Assembly: GCA_011800805.1 (NCBI GenBank)
Contig: MPNW01000222.1
Span: forward strand, 1,630-65,629
DNA length: 64,000 nucleotides
Reading direction: 5' to 3'
Source of the DNA: Hirudo medicinalis
Taxonomy: Eukaryota > Annelida > Clitellata > Hirudinida > Hirudinidae
How positions within the stretch are numbered: position 1 is the first letter of the stretch; every line of letters begins with the position of its first letter. Under the pieces are notes generated by a model that was given only the letters and a program-made list of their open reading frames with translations, searched no databases and was not told the origin of the DNA. Made by a program: the position numbers and the translations under genes. Positions 1 through 12,700 of the stretch are shown here, piece after piece.

Positions 1-56
1 GAAGTGTACCTTAAAATTGTAGTTAATAAATAATTTATAAGTTATTTATTTAACAG

Positions 57-1898
57 GATGAAGAATCTCATCATGTTCCTCTGACGTCGCAAGTGGTCGC
101 CTCACTTCTCGAAGCTTCCAAAAATCTCGACGTAAGTAATTAAAAGAATAATTCTAAGAATTAATAAGTATATAAATATATTATTTTATTTAATGAAATA
201 TTTAAACAGCTTCCTGAAGAAGAAGTGAAACTGGTGGAATCAGTGACCAAGAAATCAGTGGAGTACATTGTAAAGGTCACCTTAAAGGGAGATCTCGATA
301 AGGATCCTTATTCTCTCAACCTTGCTGCCTACGCCCTGGCTCTTGCCAAAAGTGACAAAATCTTCGAAGTCCTGAAAAGAAGAGATCACTTAATGGTTCA
401 TGAAGGTATTTTTAAATTTTTAAATGTGACACAAAGCATGTCAGCATAGTAATCAAATGCTTTCATTGCCAATATTCTTTTTACGAAGGTGATGAAGAAC
501 TTTGGAAAGTTGGAGAGGAGGAGAACGTGAAAGAAAGCTCATTGTCTGTGGAAGCAACGTCGTATGCTGTCCTCACATCTCTGGCCATGGGTGACTTGGA
601 TGAAGCAAGACCCTTCGTCAACTTCGTTCTGAGGGCAATGAAACCCAATGGAGCGTTCGTCACGTCTCAGGTGAAATGTTGAAATAAATAAAATGTCATT
701 ATTTGATTATTGTTTATGAAAATAATTTGTCTCAGCGTAATAAGGTTTTAAAATTTTTTAAATTTATTTCAGGACTCTCACGTCGCATTGAAGGCTCTGT
801 CCCAGTACTTCCGTCTCTACAACGACTTCCACGAACACGAACATGTCAACGTCGATGTCAACGTCACCTTGTCGAACAAGAAACAACTTTCATTGAAAGT
901 CCTCAGCCCATTCTTTGTTGGAAGCCTGTATTTTGACGTAAGATAATTTAATGGTTTAATTATTTATTGTCTATTAATAATTTCAATCATTTGTCAGCAC
1001 TCAAACCTCAGTCTCAGTTCTCCTCTGAAATTGGAATCGTCAGGAGAAGGTGTCCTTCTTGTGCAGGTTTGTTTTGGGTTTCGTTTATTTGACAAATAAA
1101 GTTAATCAAGTAAGTTTAATTTGTTTTAAAATGTTGAATAATTTTCAAGAATGTTCCCGAGTTCAACGAAGCTGTTCCATCCAGCAGACCGACTTCAGTC
1201 GACTTGAAAGTTGAAGTGAAACAGAAGGATCCTGAACACCTTCAGTTGAAAGTCTGCGCAGTGTAAGTTAAATAAATTAATGTGGATCCATCTTTTAATA
1301 TATTCAGTAATTTCAAATGAATGTTGTAAATTACAATCAAAACCATATCATATTCTAGTAATTACTTAAGTTCGACAGTGCGCACCAAAGTTTTCGTTAA
1401 CAGGAACTTGGAAAAGGAACCAACCACCTTCCTCATCAGTGAAGTTCCTCTCTTGAGTGGTTACGAACTCAACCTGGAGAAGCATGATCGCAAGTCCAAC
1501 CCACAAGTTCTTAAACAGGACGATGAAGTTTACCTCGTCTTCCACAAAGTATTTCGAAATATTCTTTTGCGATATTATGAAACAATTATGCATGGAATAT
1601 AATTTTTAAACTTCTTTCATTCATTTTCAGGTGAAGCCATCGGAGCCATCTTGTGTGGATCTGAGTTTGGACAAACTCTACAAAGTTGAAAACCTCGCAC
1701 CCAGATTTGTGAAACTGTACCCCAGCACTGAACCAGGTTTTGCATGTTTTGTTCATGTATGAAATGACTTTTTTTTTAATAATTTGCTTATTTTATTAAC
1801 TTTAACTAATAATTCTTCATTGCTTATATTTTGAATTTCATTTCTCAGGCAACTCTGTCTACAAACCCTACGATGGGAGTAAAGTGGAATCAAGTTGA
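57..1898 (+). CDS. Alpha-2-macroglobulin/thioester (TEP) family protein, C-terminal part
   Basis: Secreted thioester-protein family (alpha-2-macroglobulin, TEP/CD109, complement C3); members trap proteases or tag targets. The 5' part lies outside the window. Exons read by splice motifs and phase: 57-131, 210-405, 489-670, 773-937, 998-1066, 1150-1262, 1359-1548, 1631-1736, 1849-1898. All junctions keep frame. The first four exons match the end of the helical thioester-domain barrel (LNLAAYALALAK, VEATSYAVLTSLAMGD and SQDSHVALKALSQY, compare the TQDTVVALHALSKY motif of A2M). The later exons give a CUB-like segment and the receptor-binding domain (EVPLLSGYELNLEKHD, ending KVCAV..., DDEVYLVFHK). 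The stop comes soon after the receptor-binding domain, so there is no C-terminal NTR/C345C domain; this argues for A2M/TEP rather than C3/C4/C5. The thioester motif itself is upstream and cannot be checked. Subfamily assignment is inference. Confidence 0.85.
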
Positions 1899-2226
1899 AG
1901 ACACGACACAAACGACATCCTTCCTTGAATTTTGGCTTAAATGACTTGAAATTGCATTAATTTAATTTATTTAAATTTACTGCAATAAATCGACTCATCA
2001 GAAAACAACTTGGTTACTTAGTAAATTACCAAACGTCTGCTAACAACGCCACATTTTCAAGTTGATATTTGACTGCACGTGAGTGGAAAGAATACAAAAA
2101 AGCTTAGAAGTGGCAAAGGTTGTGAGAAATTGTCAAATTACTGAATTTTTAAACTTTTACGAAGGTTTTTAAATGAGAATTCATCCAACCATAAACAAAA
2201 TTTACCAACCACCTTATCAAATCCTG

Positions 2227-2481
2227 CTCAAAAAGGATTTCTTCCCAAATAGGAATGCCAAAGAATACGTTTTTTATTTGTGGAAGAGATCTTTAAAATC
2301 TCGATCAGAGATTGGCGAACTTGGCGGTGTGCAAGTGTACATTTACCAAGTTANCTCAAAAAGGATTTCTTCCCAAATAGGAATGCCAAAGAATACGTTT
2401 TTTATTTGTGGAAGAGATCTTTAAAATCTCGATCAGAGATTGGCGAACTTGGCGGTGTGCAAGTGTACATTTACCAAGTTA
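2227..2481. repeat. Exact 127-base duplication separated by one N
   Basis: Bases 2227-2353 and 2355-2481 are identical as far as I can read, with a single N at 2354 between them. A (TG)n run follows at once. The exact identity and the single N at the joint suggest a gap-closing or contig-overlap artefact rather than a biological tandem repeat. The short reading frames over it are not genes. Confidence 0.9.
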
Positions 2482-2483
2482 TA

Positions 2484-2484
<1 letters not shown>

Positions 2485-2521
<37 letters not shown>
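2485..2521. repeat. (TG)n microsatellite
   Basis: About 18 uninterrupted TG dinucleotides directly after the duplicated block. No coding role seen. Confidence 0.95.
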
Positions 2522-2524
<3 letters not shown>

Positions 2525-3362
2525 CTTTTCGCTGATTGTGTTTAGTAATCTCAGCCATTATGTGAGAATGGGAAGTTTTGAGGTTCATAACTTCGTTAAA
2601 TTCATTACCTCCTAATTTACTCATCAGCAAAAGTTGAAGTCTCCCTTGTTATTTCTTCCTAATAAGCAATCTTTACGAAGATGAATGTGGCTGGATGAGT
2701 CACACAAATTATTGTCTGTGAAGGTTTGAAATTCTTACTCACTGATGTACTTCATCCTGCGCTGAAACTTAATCTTTGTAAGTTCAAGTATTTTGCTGCT
2801 GTGTCATTTGGTATCACATGTTTGTGCTCTCCAAGTTTTCCAAATACTTTTGAATCAAAATAATGCAGCAAGAAATTGAAAGCCTTTCTTGCGTTGTTAA
2901 ACTTTATTTGAATAATGATTAAATAATTTAAATATTGATAATGTTCTTTTAAGTAACAGTATTGAGTGATGTTGTCTTACTCAAAAGCCGAATGGATTTA
3001 TTCAAACATAGAGCAGGCTTCACAAACAAGTCATGAAACGGAAGCTAATGTTAATCATCTAAAAATTATTCATGAGGCGTTCAAATGAACATTACATTAT
3101 CCATAAAAACTTTAACAGCCCGGTTAGCACGAGCGGTGAGTGTTGACGATTTTCACGATTTGTTTTGAATTTCAGTACTCTCGAGTACCAACAAGTATTT
3201 AATTTTAGGTAAATAAATAAATAACACTAATCAGGTTAAGTAATCAGGCAATTACACTTTACAAGTCATACCTCACCTTATATCGAATGAAACACAAACT
3301 GGATGAAGCAACGCGACCTATAAAATGTCCACAAGCTAACATGGAGTTAAAGGCTCATTTGA

Positions 3363-3932
3363 TCACAATGAAATTTGTGCGTTTTTAGCGAGAATTGCCT
3401 TCTGATAATCTGTCTTGCAGTACAGGAGGCCATCTGCCTGGGCGTAGTTGTTAAGTCTGAAAGTAAGAAAATATAGATGAACCATTGTTTTAAAAGTATA
3501 GTCTTCATTCTCACCATCACCATTATCATCATTTATGTTTGTGTATTTGTCAGCAGTTTGGTATTTTATAGACGATCGTACAGCAGCCTGAAGAGATGAT
3601 GTCATCAACAACATGGCTTAGTCATCACCTCCACGATCATCTGTTACTCCATTTTTAAGTGCAGAAGCAATGCTTGGAATGCCACCGCCATCGTTATCAT
3701 CACAAGTATCGAACAATTATCGACAGCGCCATCAACGAAAACATCAATATTATCTACGTCTTAATCTGGTGGGATTGCTGCGATAGTAATAGTCTCAGGA
3801 AACTGACTTGAGATTCAACTTGCAGACGCTGCACTTAAAGCACAGCTTGTGGTAGGCATTCCCCCCAGCTTCCTGTCTCTCTGCTGCATACACGGACTTG
3901 CCGCACGTAGCGCACTTCTCAGTTTGTGGGGC
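3363..3932 (-). CDS. Single-LIM-domain protein, C-terminal two exons
   Basis: LIM domains are double zinc fingers that bind protein partners, often on actin structures. Two minus-strand exons, 3808-3932 and 3363-3456, splice in frame (acceptor AAAG, donor GTCAGT, acceptor TTTCAG) to make one complete LIM domain: CATC, 17 residues, HKLC, FKC, SVC, 17 residues, CKTD. All eight zinc ligands are present. The protein ends 13 residues after the last ligand (KAILAKNAQISL). The CGKSVYAAER start resembles CRP/MLP, while the domain end followed by a short tail resembles LIMD2/EPLIN, so the subfamily is open. Upstream minus-strand candidates are a frame-compatible segment at about 4529-4570 ending in a GTAAGT donor and an open segment at about 4590-4785; neither is certain, and no start codon is established. 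Confidence 0.8.
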
Positions 3933-5189
3933 CTTTGTAGAATATGAAAAGAATTACTCAAATGATCAGAAATTAAATCAATTATTCATGCTTATGCTTA
4001 CAATTAACGCAAATGTGATTAATCGGTTTTTTGAATAAGCTTTTACGACGAAGTTCGTGAGCCAGGCACTTACAGCCGAATCACAATCTTTGATAAATTA
4101 ATGCAAACGACCTCACTGAAATCCAAAATAGCAGAGGCCACTAAAACACATTCTAGTTTCAATTCTATATATTTCTTCAAGCGTCCTCATCAATCCATCT
4201 ACGAATGACATCCTTAAATAGTCACAAATAGAACAAAAACCATTAAATTAACAATGTGTTAACAATTATGCTAAATTAACGCGTGAATAAAAATGTGATT
4301 TAGAGGCCGAAGACAACTCACTACAAAGGGCATCTTCTGATGTATGAACTTCTCAAAGTTATCGAAAAACAAGCTCCAAAAACCCAAAACACTTGGCAGC
4401 CAACAATTCGAATTCTGTAGAAGTTGAGAAAAGTTGGCTGATTATAACGGAGAGGCAGAGGAAGAAAGAAGTGAGTTGATGGCACGGTCAAGCCTACAAC
4501 CGCAACGGATGCGCAGAAACTTACCACGGTGCGATGCAAGTCGTCCGGCGAGATGTAGGCGGAGGCATTATTAGATTGAATTCATTAATTCAATGATGAC
4601 GTTTGTATTACAGGGATTGGATCGTTACTAAAATTAATTCTTAAATTATCGGATACAGCAATAACTTCATATGGATGAGACTCATTATCGCGCATGGCCT
4701 TCTCAGCACCACGGCCTCCAATAATTTTGACCGGTCCGCTTGGTTTTGCATTTCCAGCTGACGTAAATGGTTCGCAGTCTGTGATAGCACAGCTCGTACT
4801 GCAATGCCGCAACTTTATGTTTATTCTAAGAGGCAGGAATTCGAAAACAAGAAAATATTTCTGCGTTTCAGAAAATCTCAAGTTTTAAAATTATTCAAGC
4901 AAGCAACATTTTTGGAATAAACTTTTAAGAAGTAATTAACGATTTGTTCAAAATCTGAACGAATAATTTCGACCTAATAATGTGATATAATGAATTGACG
5001 AATGACTTCCCGACGAAAATGTTTTTTATTGCGTTGGATGCGAACAGAATTTCATATCAACAAACCAATTTGTTCAAAATATTCTCCAAATGTCAATACC
5101 TCTACGTTTTGACTAATATTAAACGCTTAACAATTACGTACATAAATTGTTCAGTATGATAAACAATTCCAACAATAGTTTAATTATTT

Positions 5190-7800
5190 TCATTTCTTTT
5201 TGTCCTTTTCATCTCCTCCTTTAGGTTCCTTGGATTTCTTTTTCTTCTTTTTCTTGAACGGCCCCATGCACCTTCTGACCCGCAATCCTCTCCACCACTT
5301 CTGAATTTGTAGGGCTTTCCTCTCTTGGAGTTTCTCCAGGTCTATGCGACTTTGTGCGATTGCCTTAATTCTTTTGTCATCTTCGATGACTTCCTCAAAC
5401 TCAACGATGCGCTTCTTCAGCAACTCGTACCACTCCTGATCTTTCTCCAGTTGATCTTTGATCTCCTTCAGTTCGATAGATTTTCTTTCAATTTCGATGT
5501 CATATTTTTCCATCCACCACTTGAGAAGTTCTTGTTTCTCTGTAATTTCTTTATTCAAGAACGATTCCATGACTTCATTTGTCTGTCATAATTCAATTAA
5601 ATATGAGCAAAAATTAATAAATCCAAACCATTCCATATATTTTTGTTTTAATTTACCTTCACGTCGTCCTTGATTTGTTGTAAAATTAATTCTTCACTAT
5701 TTTGCAACTCCTCAAATTGTTTATCATTGGCTAGCTTGGCCTGTTCAAGAGATGCCTCTGAGAACTTTTTAATGTATGTGATCTCCAAATTCCTCAGAAC
5801 CTTTTGTTCCTTCAAATAATCTTTCAGACTTGCCACTTGAGCTTCCCTTTCTTTGATCATATGCTGACCTCTTTTTTTCTCCTAAATAAATACTACAATA
5901 TATTATAATTATTATATTTACAATTATAATTATTACAATAATTATATTCTTTATCCATTAATCACCAGAGAGGCACAAATATAATATTAAATTCAAGATA
6001 TACATATATTTTGTTCCTTTATTATTATGATATTAAAGTTGTAATAATACTAATCGATTGCTTCGACTGTAATTATGATATAATCAATAGCATGACGTAT
6101 AATATAAAGTAATCGGAAAAATAATGTACCTCATGGAAATAATGCTGTCTTTACACCCTTAAACATGATCATAAAAGGTCACGATAGTTGTGCACTTGCA
6201 CACTACAGGATATACTACTATCTAAAAACCAATTTGGTCATAAGGCGCTTGAAATTGTTATTGTTCCCCCGATGATTTATTTGTCAAGATATTCAATTCA
6301 CACTGGCAGCACGGGGTTCAAAGCCTATGGGGCGCCCTCCATCCAGCAATAGATTCATGCAATGGACATTAATGTACTTAAAAACAAACCGTTACATTCC
6401 ATTTTGATGTTTGTGGATGCGTTCAGTTAAAATCACCTCTTTCATTGGAGGAATGTACTGTTACATCGTAGCAAGTAGATCAATAGATAACTTTAAACTT
6501 CTCTGTAGCAGTTTCACTCTAATTTAAAACTAATTACAAATTACTTTCAATCAACAATATATTCCAGTTTAAAACGTACCAGGAATTTATACAGAAATTT
6601 GCCAATGGCTTGTCCACTTTATTTCCTTACTATGGAGTTGTCATAACTGTTAATGTAACATCATCTTTCCCGATAGCTTATCTGAACCCTTATAAACATA
6701 ATTAAAACCTTTACAAACGTAAAGTCCAGAAATTCCAAATCGTTATCCCCATGTTATTCCGTTATTAAATGTATTCCAATTCTGATTAGGTCAGTAACTC
6801 AGATGTTCGAATGCTCAGATGTTGATCTTTGTGAACGCAGAATCAGATTTATGATTAATTAACGTTAATCAAAGTTAATAGGTTAATGTGCTCCATTAGA
6901 GTGGATTCGTACCTCAATTATACTTTCGATGAGAGTGTTGCACAGCTCATGCAACTGAAGTTCTTGGTTTATGAGATTTGGACCCTTGGCAATGGCATTG
7001 GTTTCCGTTTTGTTTCTTTGCTTTAGTATTTCATAAGTCCCCTCGTTTTTCAGCTCCTCAGAAGTCGATAGAATAATTTTCTTCAGGCCATCCAAAATAT
7101 TCTTGGTTCGCGTGCTGTTCATCAGATTTAGAGCATTTTCACGATCTGCCACTGCGCGGCTCAGTTCGAAAGTCTTCATTCTGATGCCCTGTTGTTCCAA
7201 ATTAACAACAATTCTCTCGTGTGAATCTTTCTTTGCCTCCAGAATACTTCTGGCCTTATCGACGGTTTTGATGTAAGTATCCTCCAGATATCCATGCGCC
7301 TCAACCAAGCGTTCCATCCAAGTCGCATTATCATCGAGATTGGAATAGTTGCTCAATTTGTGTACTTCCTTTTTCCGATAAACACTGGAAAATGCCTGAG
7401 TTAAGCGAGAAGTAGTAGAAGCAGCTGTCCCTACGTACTCCGAGGTTGAATAGTACTGAGATGTATTCTTGCTGGCCTGCACTACCATACTTCCCACCCT
7501 TGCTCTTTTTTCAATGTTAATAAGCTGTGGCAGCTTTATGATTTTATTCTCAGAATTTTCGCCAACATTGTGAAGTTGGTCATAACAATCTTTTAGAACC
7601 GTTGACAAAAAATTGGCTTCTATAGGATCAAACGTCGATTCCCTCACTTGATCCAAGACGGAAGCTCCGAAACCTAATTCACTTAGTTCTAAAACAGTTT
7701 AAAATAATTTAACATTGCCTCCAAAAACGATTTCAAATTTTATGCACTCACCCATGGCTGGCGATGCAACGGGCTCCAAGTTTTTAAGATCGTCGCGAAC
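5190..7800 (-). CDS. IQCG: IQ-motif coiled-coil protein, dynein regulatory complex subunit (IQCG/DRC9-like)
   Basis: The nexin-dynein regulatory complex sits on outer doublet microtubules of motile cilia and flagella and tunes dynein. Minus-strand exons: a 5' exon ending at 7752 (upstream limit not found), 6913-7688, 5657-5881 and 5190-5582, all in phase. The protein is almost wholly charged coiled coil. The last exon carries WWMEKYDIEIE, a further helix, then one IQ motif (IQKWWRGLRVRR) and a lysine-rich tail ending KDKKK. A helix followed by a single IQ motif with the WWRG core and a K-rich C terminus is the IQCG arrangement; IQCD/DRC10 has a similar end, so that is the main alternative. 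An approximately 1 kb AT-rich intron (5882-6912) shows nothing else. The start codon is not determined. Confidence 0.72.
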
Positions 7801-7961
7801 GTTTGAAAAAGTAAACAAAATATTGTCTTATTTAGGTTTTTTTTTGCGAAGACAAACGCATGGCAGGACTTCACCCAATGAGGCTTTAGAAAGTTTTTTT
7901 TTTAAGTTCAACAAAGCTACATCAAAGTTAACGGCAAATAAATGTTCAGAAGCCATCAATA

Positions 7962-9164
7962 TTATGGTTTTAGCATGAAAGTCTCGTTGTTAACAGTTAC
8001 GTGTTCTAATCTAGGTCCATAGTAGTCCACCACGTAATCTGAGCCGTCTGCGGGTCCAACGACCTAAGATAGAAAGTTTTTAGTATACAATCACTATAAC
8101 TGAAATAATAGGTATTGTAAAGTAAATTATCAAGATCAATGCATCAATATTCTCAAACTTTATAATGCAATAATTTGAAAGAGTCCAGCTGTTTCTGGAT
8201 CTTAAGCAGTTAGAAAATTCTTTAAAATGAGAAATCCTTTCAATAAGTATCTTATATAATTTCTAACAAAAAATCTGAGGCAATGGTTCCATTACAAGAA
8301 AAGACCTAATTATCAAACCTGTAGGGCAATTAGTATAACATCAATCAAAGTCCAAATGAACATAAAGCCAAAAGTGCTGAGCTTCAAGAGTCCTACAACA
8401 AAATATAAAACTCCAATTGGAATATCATTTTAAAAGTCTTAACTCATATTTGTGATTCTTCAGCTTCAATTCTCAAGTTCAAACCTAGAGCTGGATAGCC
8501 AAGATAAAATCTGTCTATTCCAAGCCAACCAAGAAATATGGAGAGGAGAATTGAAGTACTAAATCTTTTTCCATTTCTAAAATTTAACAAGCTTTGTTTT
8601 CTCTGTTTTCCATTTAGCATAATAAATAACATAAATAATATCTTGACACTCACGTCCACCTACATGGAACATCAACAGAAAATCCAACAGAATGACCAGT
8701 GTGAAGTAAACCATCACAGCAGATATTAGCCACTGGATAGCAATCAACTAGACAAAAAAATTAGACACTAAACACAAATCACTAAATGAGCAATAGTTGA
8801 AATAAGTCTAAGCTTAATAATAACAAAACCTTTAACAGTCCTTTTGTATTCACTGCAGCCAATAGCTTGCTGAGTTTCTGGATCTATGTCTGGATCTCCA
8901 CAATAATATCTTCAAATCCAGTTTTAATCAATTAAGATACATTATGAAGGAAAACCAGATAATTGACGTAACATTATAACCAAAATTTATAATTAGTAAA
9001 AGATACTGTCCCATGTTAAGTTGATGGCATTGTAAAGGCACAACACCTGTGCAATTAACGAGTTGTATATCACTTAGGGACTGATTTCGAACAGCATAAA
9101 CCGTGGAGATAAAAAATAAAAATTGCGTAACAAAATTAATTGACACATTATGGTTCAGCTGCAT
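7962..9164 (-). CDS. TM2D1: TM2 domain-containing protein 1
   Basis: TM2D proteins are two-helix membrane proteins linked to amyloid-beta binding and, in flies, to Notch signalling. Exons run minus from the ATG at 9164 through segments near 8928-9164, 8830-8910, 8650-8750, 8485-8580, 8315-8395 and 7962-8063. In order: a hydrophobic signal peptide ending near VYA; a cysteine-rich extracellular part (CTGVVPLQC, YYCGDPDIDPETQ, DCYPVANICCDG, VGFSVDVPC); the TM2 helices with the family motif FLGWLGIDRFYLGYPALG; a second helix; and VGPADGSDYVVDYYGPRL, matching the VGPSDGSSYIIDYYG end that is specific to TM2D1 rather than TM2D2/3. The DRF/DRFYLGY motif between helices is intact. Its 3' end nearly abuts the 5' side of the DRC9-like gene on the same strand. 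Confidence 0.9.
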
Positions 9165-9797
9165 AACATGAAATTAGTATAAAACTAATAGGTCTCTCAA
9201 TATCACTCCTATAAACACATATCGAAAATACTCTTAAGCATCTATGCTATGACGTATGGTTGTTTATTTTATTAAAGTTCGTTAAATAACGTGTTAAAAT
9301 TCGTTCGGAAACTTACTTAAGATAAGAATATATCCGACAAATTCAAAGTTTTGTACATCATAATTCAAATAAAGCCCATTTCTAGAATTTAGAAATATTC
9401 TCGTAAATAAAATATGATCGCAGTTTAGAATATTGTTAAGATTTAGTGATCGAAGCCAAAATGGTACCATTTTCATATGAAAATTGTTATTTTTGTTATA
9501 AAAATAATGTTAAACTATGGCCGTTTAGAGTAAGCTGATATTATTATTACTTTTTTGTTCTTTTACAAACGTTTCGTCTCCCTGTAGCACATTTTTTCCG
9601 ATTCCCCTTCGTGGTTAAGCTCAACTTTTGGTTCGCTTTGGTCACCACAAACACCTAGCAATTCATTTTACAACTTCATAGAATGGATTTTAATTACAAC
9701 AGGAGTGACTAAAAAACAAGAAAGCCATTGTAAGTGTTAAGCGGATAGGATCTAATACCATTTTTAAATTGTAAAGATATTTTTGTATTTGTTTCAG

Positions 9798-12700
9798 TTT
9801 CTACAGAGGCTCTGTATTATCTCTATCAAATTGCTTGGATAGGCTTTGTGATTTTTATAGTATTTTCATATTTTAAAAAAATAGAGAGGGGTGGTTCTAA
9901 AACGGATTCTGTATGCGAGGAAAGTACGCAAGTGAAACATTCAAAGGGGAAGAAAAAGTGCATGGTCAAATCTCGATTTATGGAGCGAAAAAATGAGGAC
10001 AAAGCTATCAACACCGAAGCTGAACTTCAAACAGATAGTTCTGTCGTTAAACCATCTGAACCAAAGAAAGAACGCTTAATTAGAAAACAGCCCCTTAAAT
10101 TTTATAAACCCGTCGCGAAGATTGCAAATCCTCAGAAGAAAAAAAGAAAGGCATCGATTTCGAGTCTCCATACCGTATCGGACCATGATCCTGACAAGAC
10201 GCCTCCAAAGAAGATTCCGCAAAAAACAAACTTGACCGGATATAAAAAGGGTCTTAAAGATATATGGTACATTCCTAAACTTCCTGTTCCTACTAAAGAA
10301 TTGAAGAAGAGATTTCCTGAACGTGAAGGTTCAGCATTTTCATTGAAGCAAAGCACTAATTCAAGCCTCTGTCAGTTCTCGAACTTGGATCGTTCGATGT
10401 TCTCGGAATGCAGCTGTGAATCTAAGCCGATCAGCGACTCTCAGTCAGGTGCCAAACTCGAACGTTCTATAAGCAACTTCAAATTTAGAATTCAGAATAG
10501 AAATAGAGATCCAAAAGATAAATTGGAACAGGAGTATGAATCAACTAATGACGTCCCAAGCGTTGTACCAAGACGAAATGAACAAAGCTCGAATGAGAGT
10601 TCAGCAAATAACAACGCTTCGCAGAAATTCGTTTTTAAGAAAAGAGGGACAAGTTATAAAAAGCGCGAAAAGTACCGGGCAATGTTCAAGTCCAGAACTG
10701 CCAGATGTCTGAGACACCGCGCTCTGGCATTTAACCGCAATGCCTCCAGTATTGCTTTTAGAAACCTTCATAAAAGACATAATGCTAGTGACATGAGCAT
10801 CATTAAAAACCCCAAAACCCCATCACCCCAAAACCATACCAATCTAGAAACGCGAAGGACGAGCGAAGTGAGATGATTATTTGAAATAAAATTATGTTTT
10901 AATGTCGTGGTATAAATTCATTCCTAGAATGTTTCGGACACTGGGTTTAGCACTGGAGGAAATTTGTCCGTGGACAATCACAATAACAACCACTGTCCAA
11001 CAGACATTAGCGAAAATCTGGCAGACATATCTCTATCGTATTCTTCAGATGATGAATTAGAAAAGGAAGACACGGAAAAACATTTTACTTATGGCACATT
11101 ATCTAATGCCTTCTGCAGAAAAATTATAAAATCTATGAGGTCGAGATACATAGAATAAATCACTTTTAGTTACAAATAGTTTTCTATGATTTATAATTAA
11201 AACAAACATTTTGTAAACAGATCTAGAGTTTTAACGATTGGAAAGTACAAATGCTTCTTTGAAATTGGCAGAGGATCATTCGGAAAGGTTACCAGTTAAA
11301 TGTCAAACTTTTACCACCATTTAGTGTAGTGGACAATTAAACATTTCAAAACATAAAAAATATTATGCTAATAATAGATAGTTTATAAATTATTCAGGTG
11401 TTTTATGCACTGGAAAATTCTAAAAAATCTTGTCGAGAATTTGCCATTAAATTAATGAGCAAGAGGATTCCACAGTGCCAAACGGAGACCATGATTTTGC
11501 AGATGGTTGAGGGCCTTCCTTTCTTTGTGCATCTCACTGAATTACTTCAAACTGAAGTATTTTTCTATTAAAATTTATGATCAAGTACCAAATTAATCAT
11601 CAAGATAATTAATTTATCTTTTTCCTCAGGAATATCTTTGTTTTGTAATGACCTACGAACCTAGGGGTAACTTAAGAAGTCAGATGAAGAGACATGGAAA
11701 AAGAATAAAGTACAGCCGGGAAGATGCTTCTTTTTATTCGGGATGCATTATGCTTGCACTTCAATATCTTCATGCCAGGAATATCATGCACGGGTTAGCA
11801 CAATTCAATTAACTGTTGCTTCAAAGTTTTCTTTCCTAACGAATGGATGATTTCAGAGACGTAAAACCTGATAACATTCTGCTTGATTCTGATGGTTATC
11901 CAAAGCTCACTGACTTTGGCATGTCTATTCTGAACGTCGAAAATGACGAAGAAGTCCTTGTGACGACCGGTACATCATACTATATGTCACCTGAAATGTT
12001 CTACGGCGAACCTGTCACCAAGGCCACTGACTTTTATTCATTGGCTGTAATAATCTACGAGCTTATGTCCGGAGAAGTTAGTTTACGCTTTTTAAATAAA
12101 ATTAGTTTCTACGAGACAAACACATCACGATCTCTTGCTATCTTCTTTCTCCTTTGCAACATGTCAACTACAAGTCAAAGATTACATTAGAGCAACGAAT
12201 GAGATGGAGGCGTCAGTTATTGAGATGTCATAAAAGCACATCCACACTAAGCAACTGTCATTGGCCATCGACGAATACTGCCTAAATAAATTAGAATTAT
12301 GTAAATTGTATAAACTGTAATAATGGCGCGGAAAGTCTTATCAAATAGTTTCTAATTTTTGGACAATAATTTGATAGAATGTATTGGATTCTTGAGTGAT
12401 ATCATGGCCGAGGGCATCGATTTATAGTTTTTGGCTCGATTTAGTTTGGCTTTGACCCTTGTGGGCTGAGTTTTGCTGACAACATTCACATGTGGCTGGG
12501 ATTGGAATGTTGTCTTTCTGTCTAGAACTTTATGATGTTTCTCCTTTTCCAGCTTAAGGTCAATCGACCCATTGCCTTCGTCCGTGTGGGGTTCATAAGT
12601 ACTTATTCTAGATGAGAAATTGCTGCCCATTGTACCCATTGTAGCCTGAGAGGTTCCACTGGCGGGCACGAAGACTCGTCTCATGGGGCTACGCGACAAT

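Larger units (their letters stand above)
1899..3362. other. Intergenic stretch
   Basis: Lies between the stop of the thioester gene and the last exon of the LIM gene, so it is a tail-to-tail interval. AATAAA at 1984-1989 suits a polyadenylation signal for the thioester gene. Apart from the 127-base duplication and the TG run I see no gene here. Confidence 0.6.

Noticed and set aside
2173..2522. Two overlapping frames containing the same peptide twice
   Set aside because: They cross the 127-base duplication and the N; the repeat explains them.
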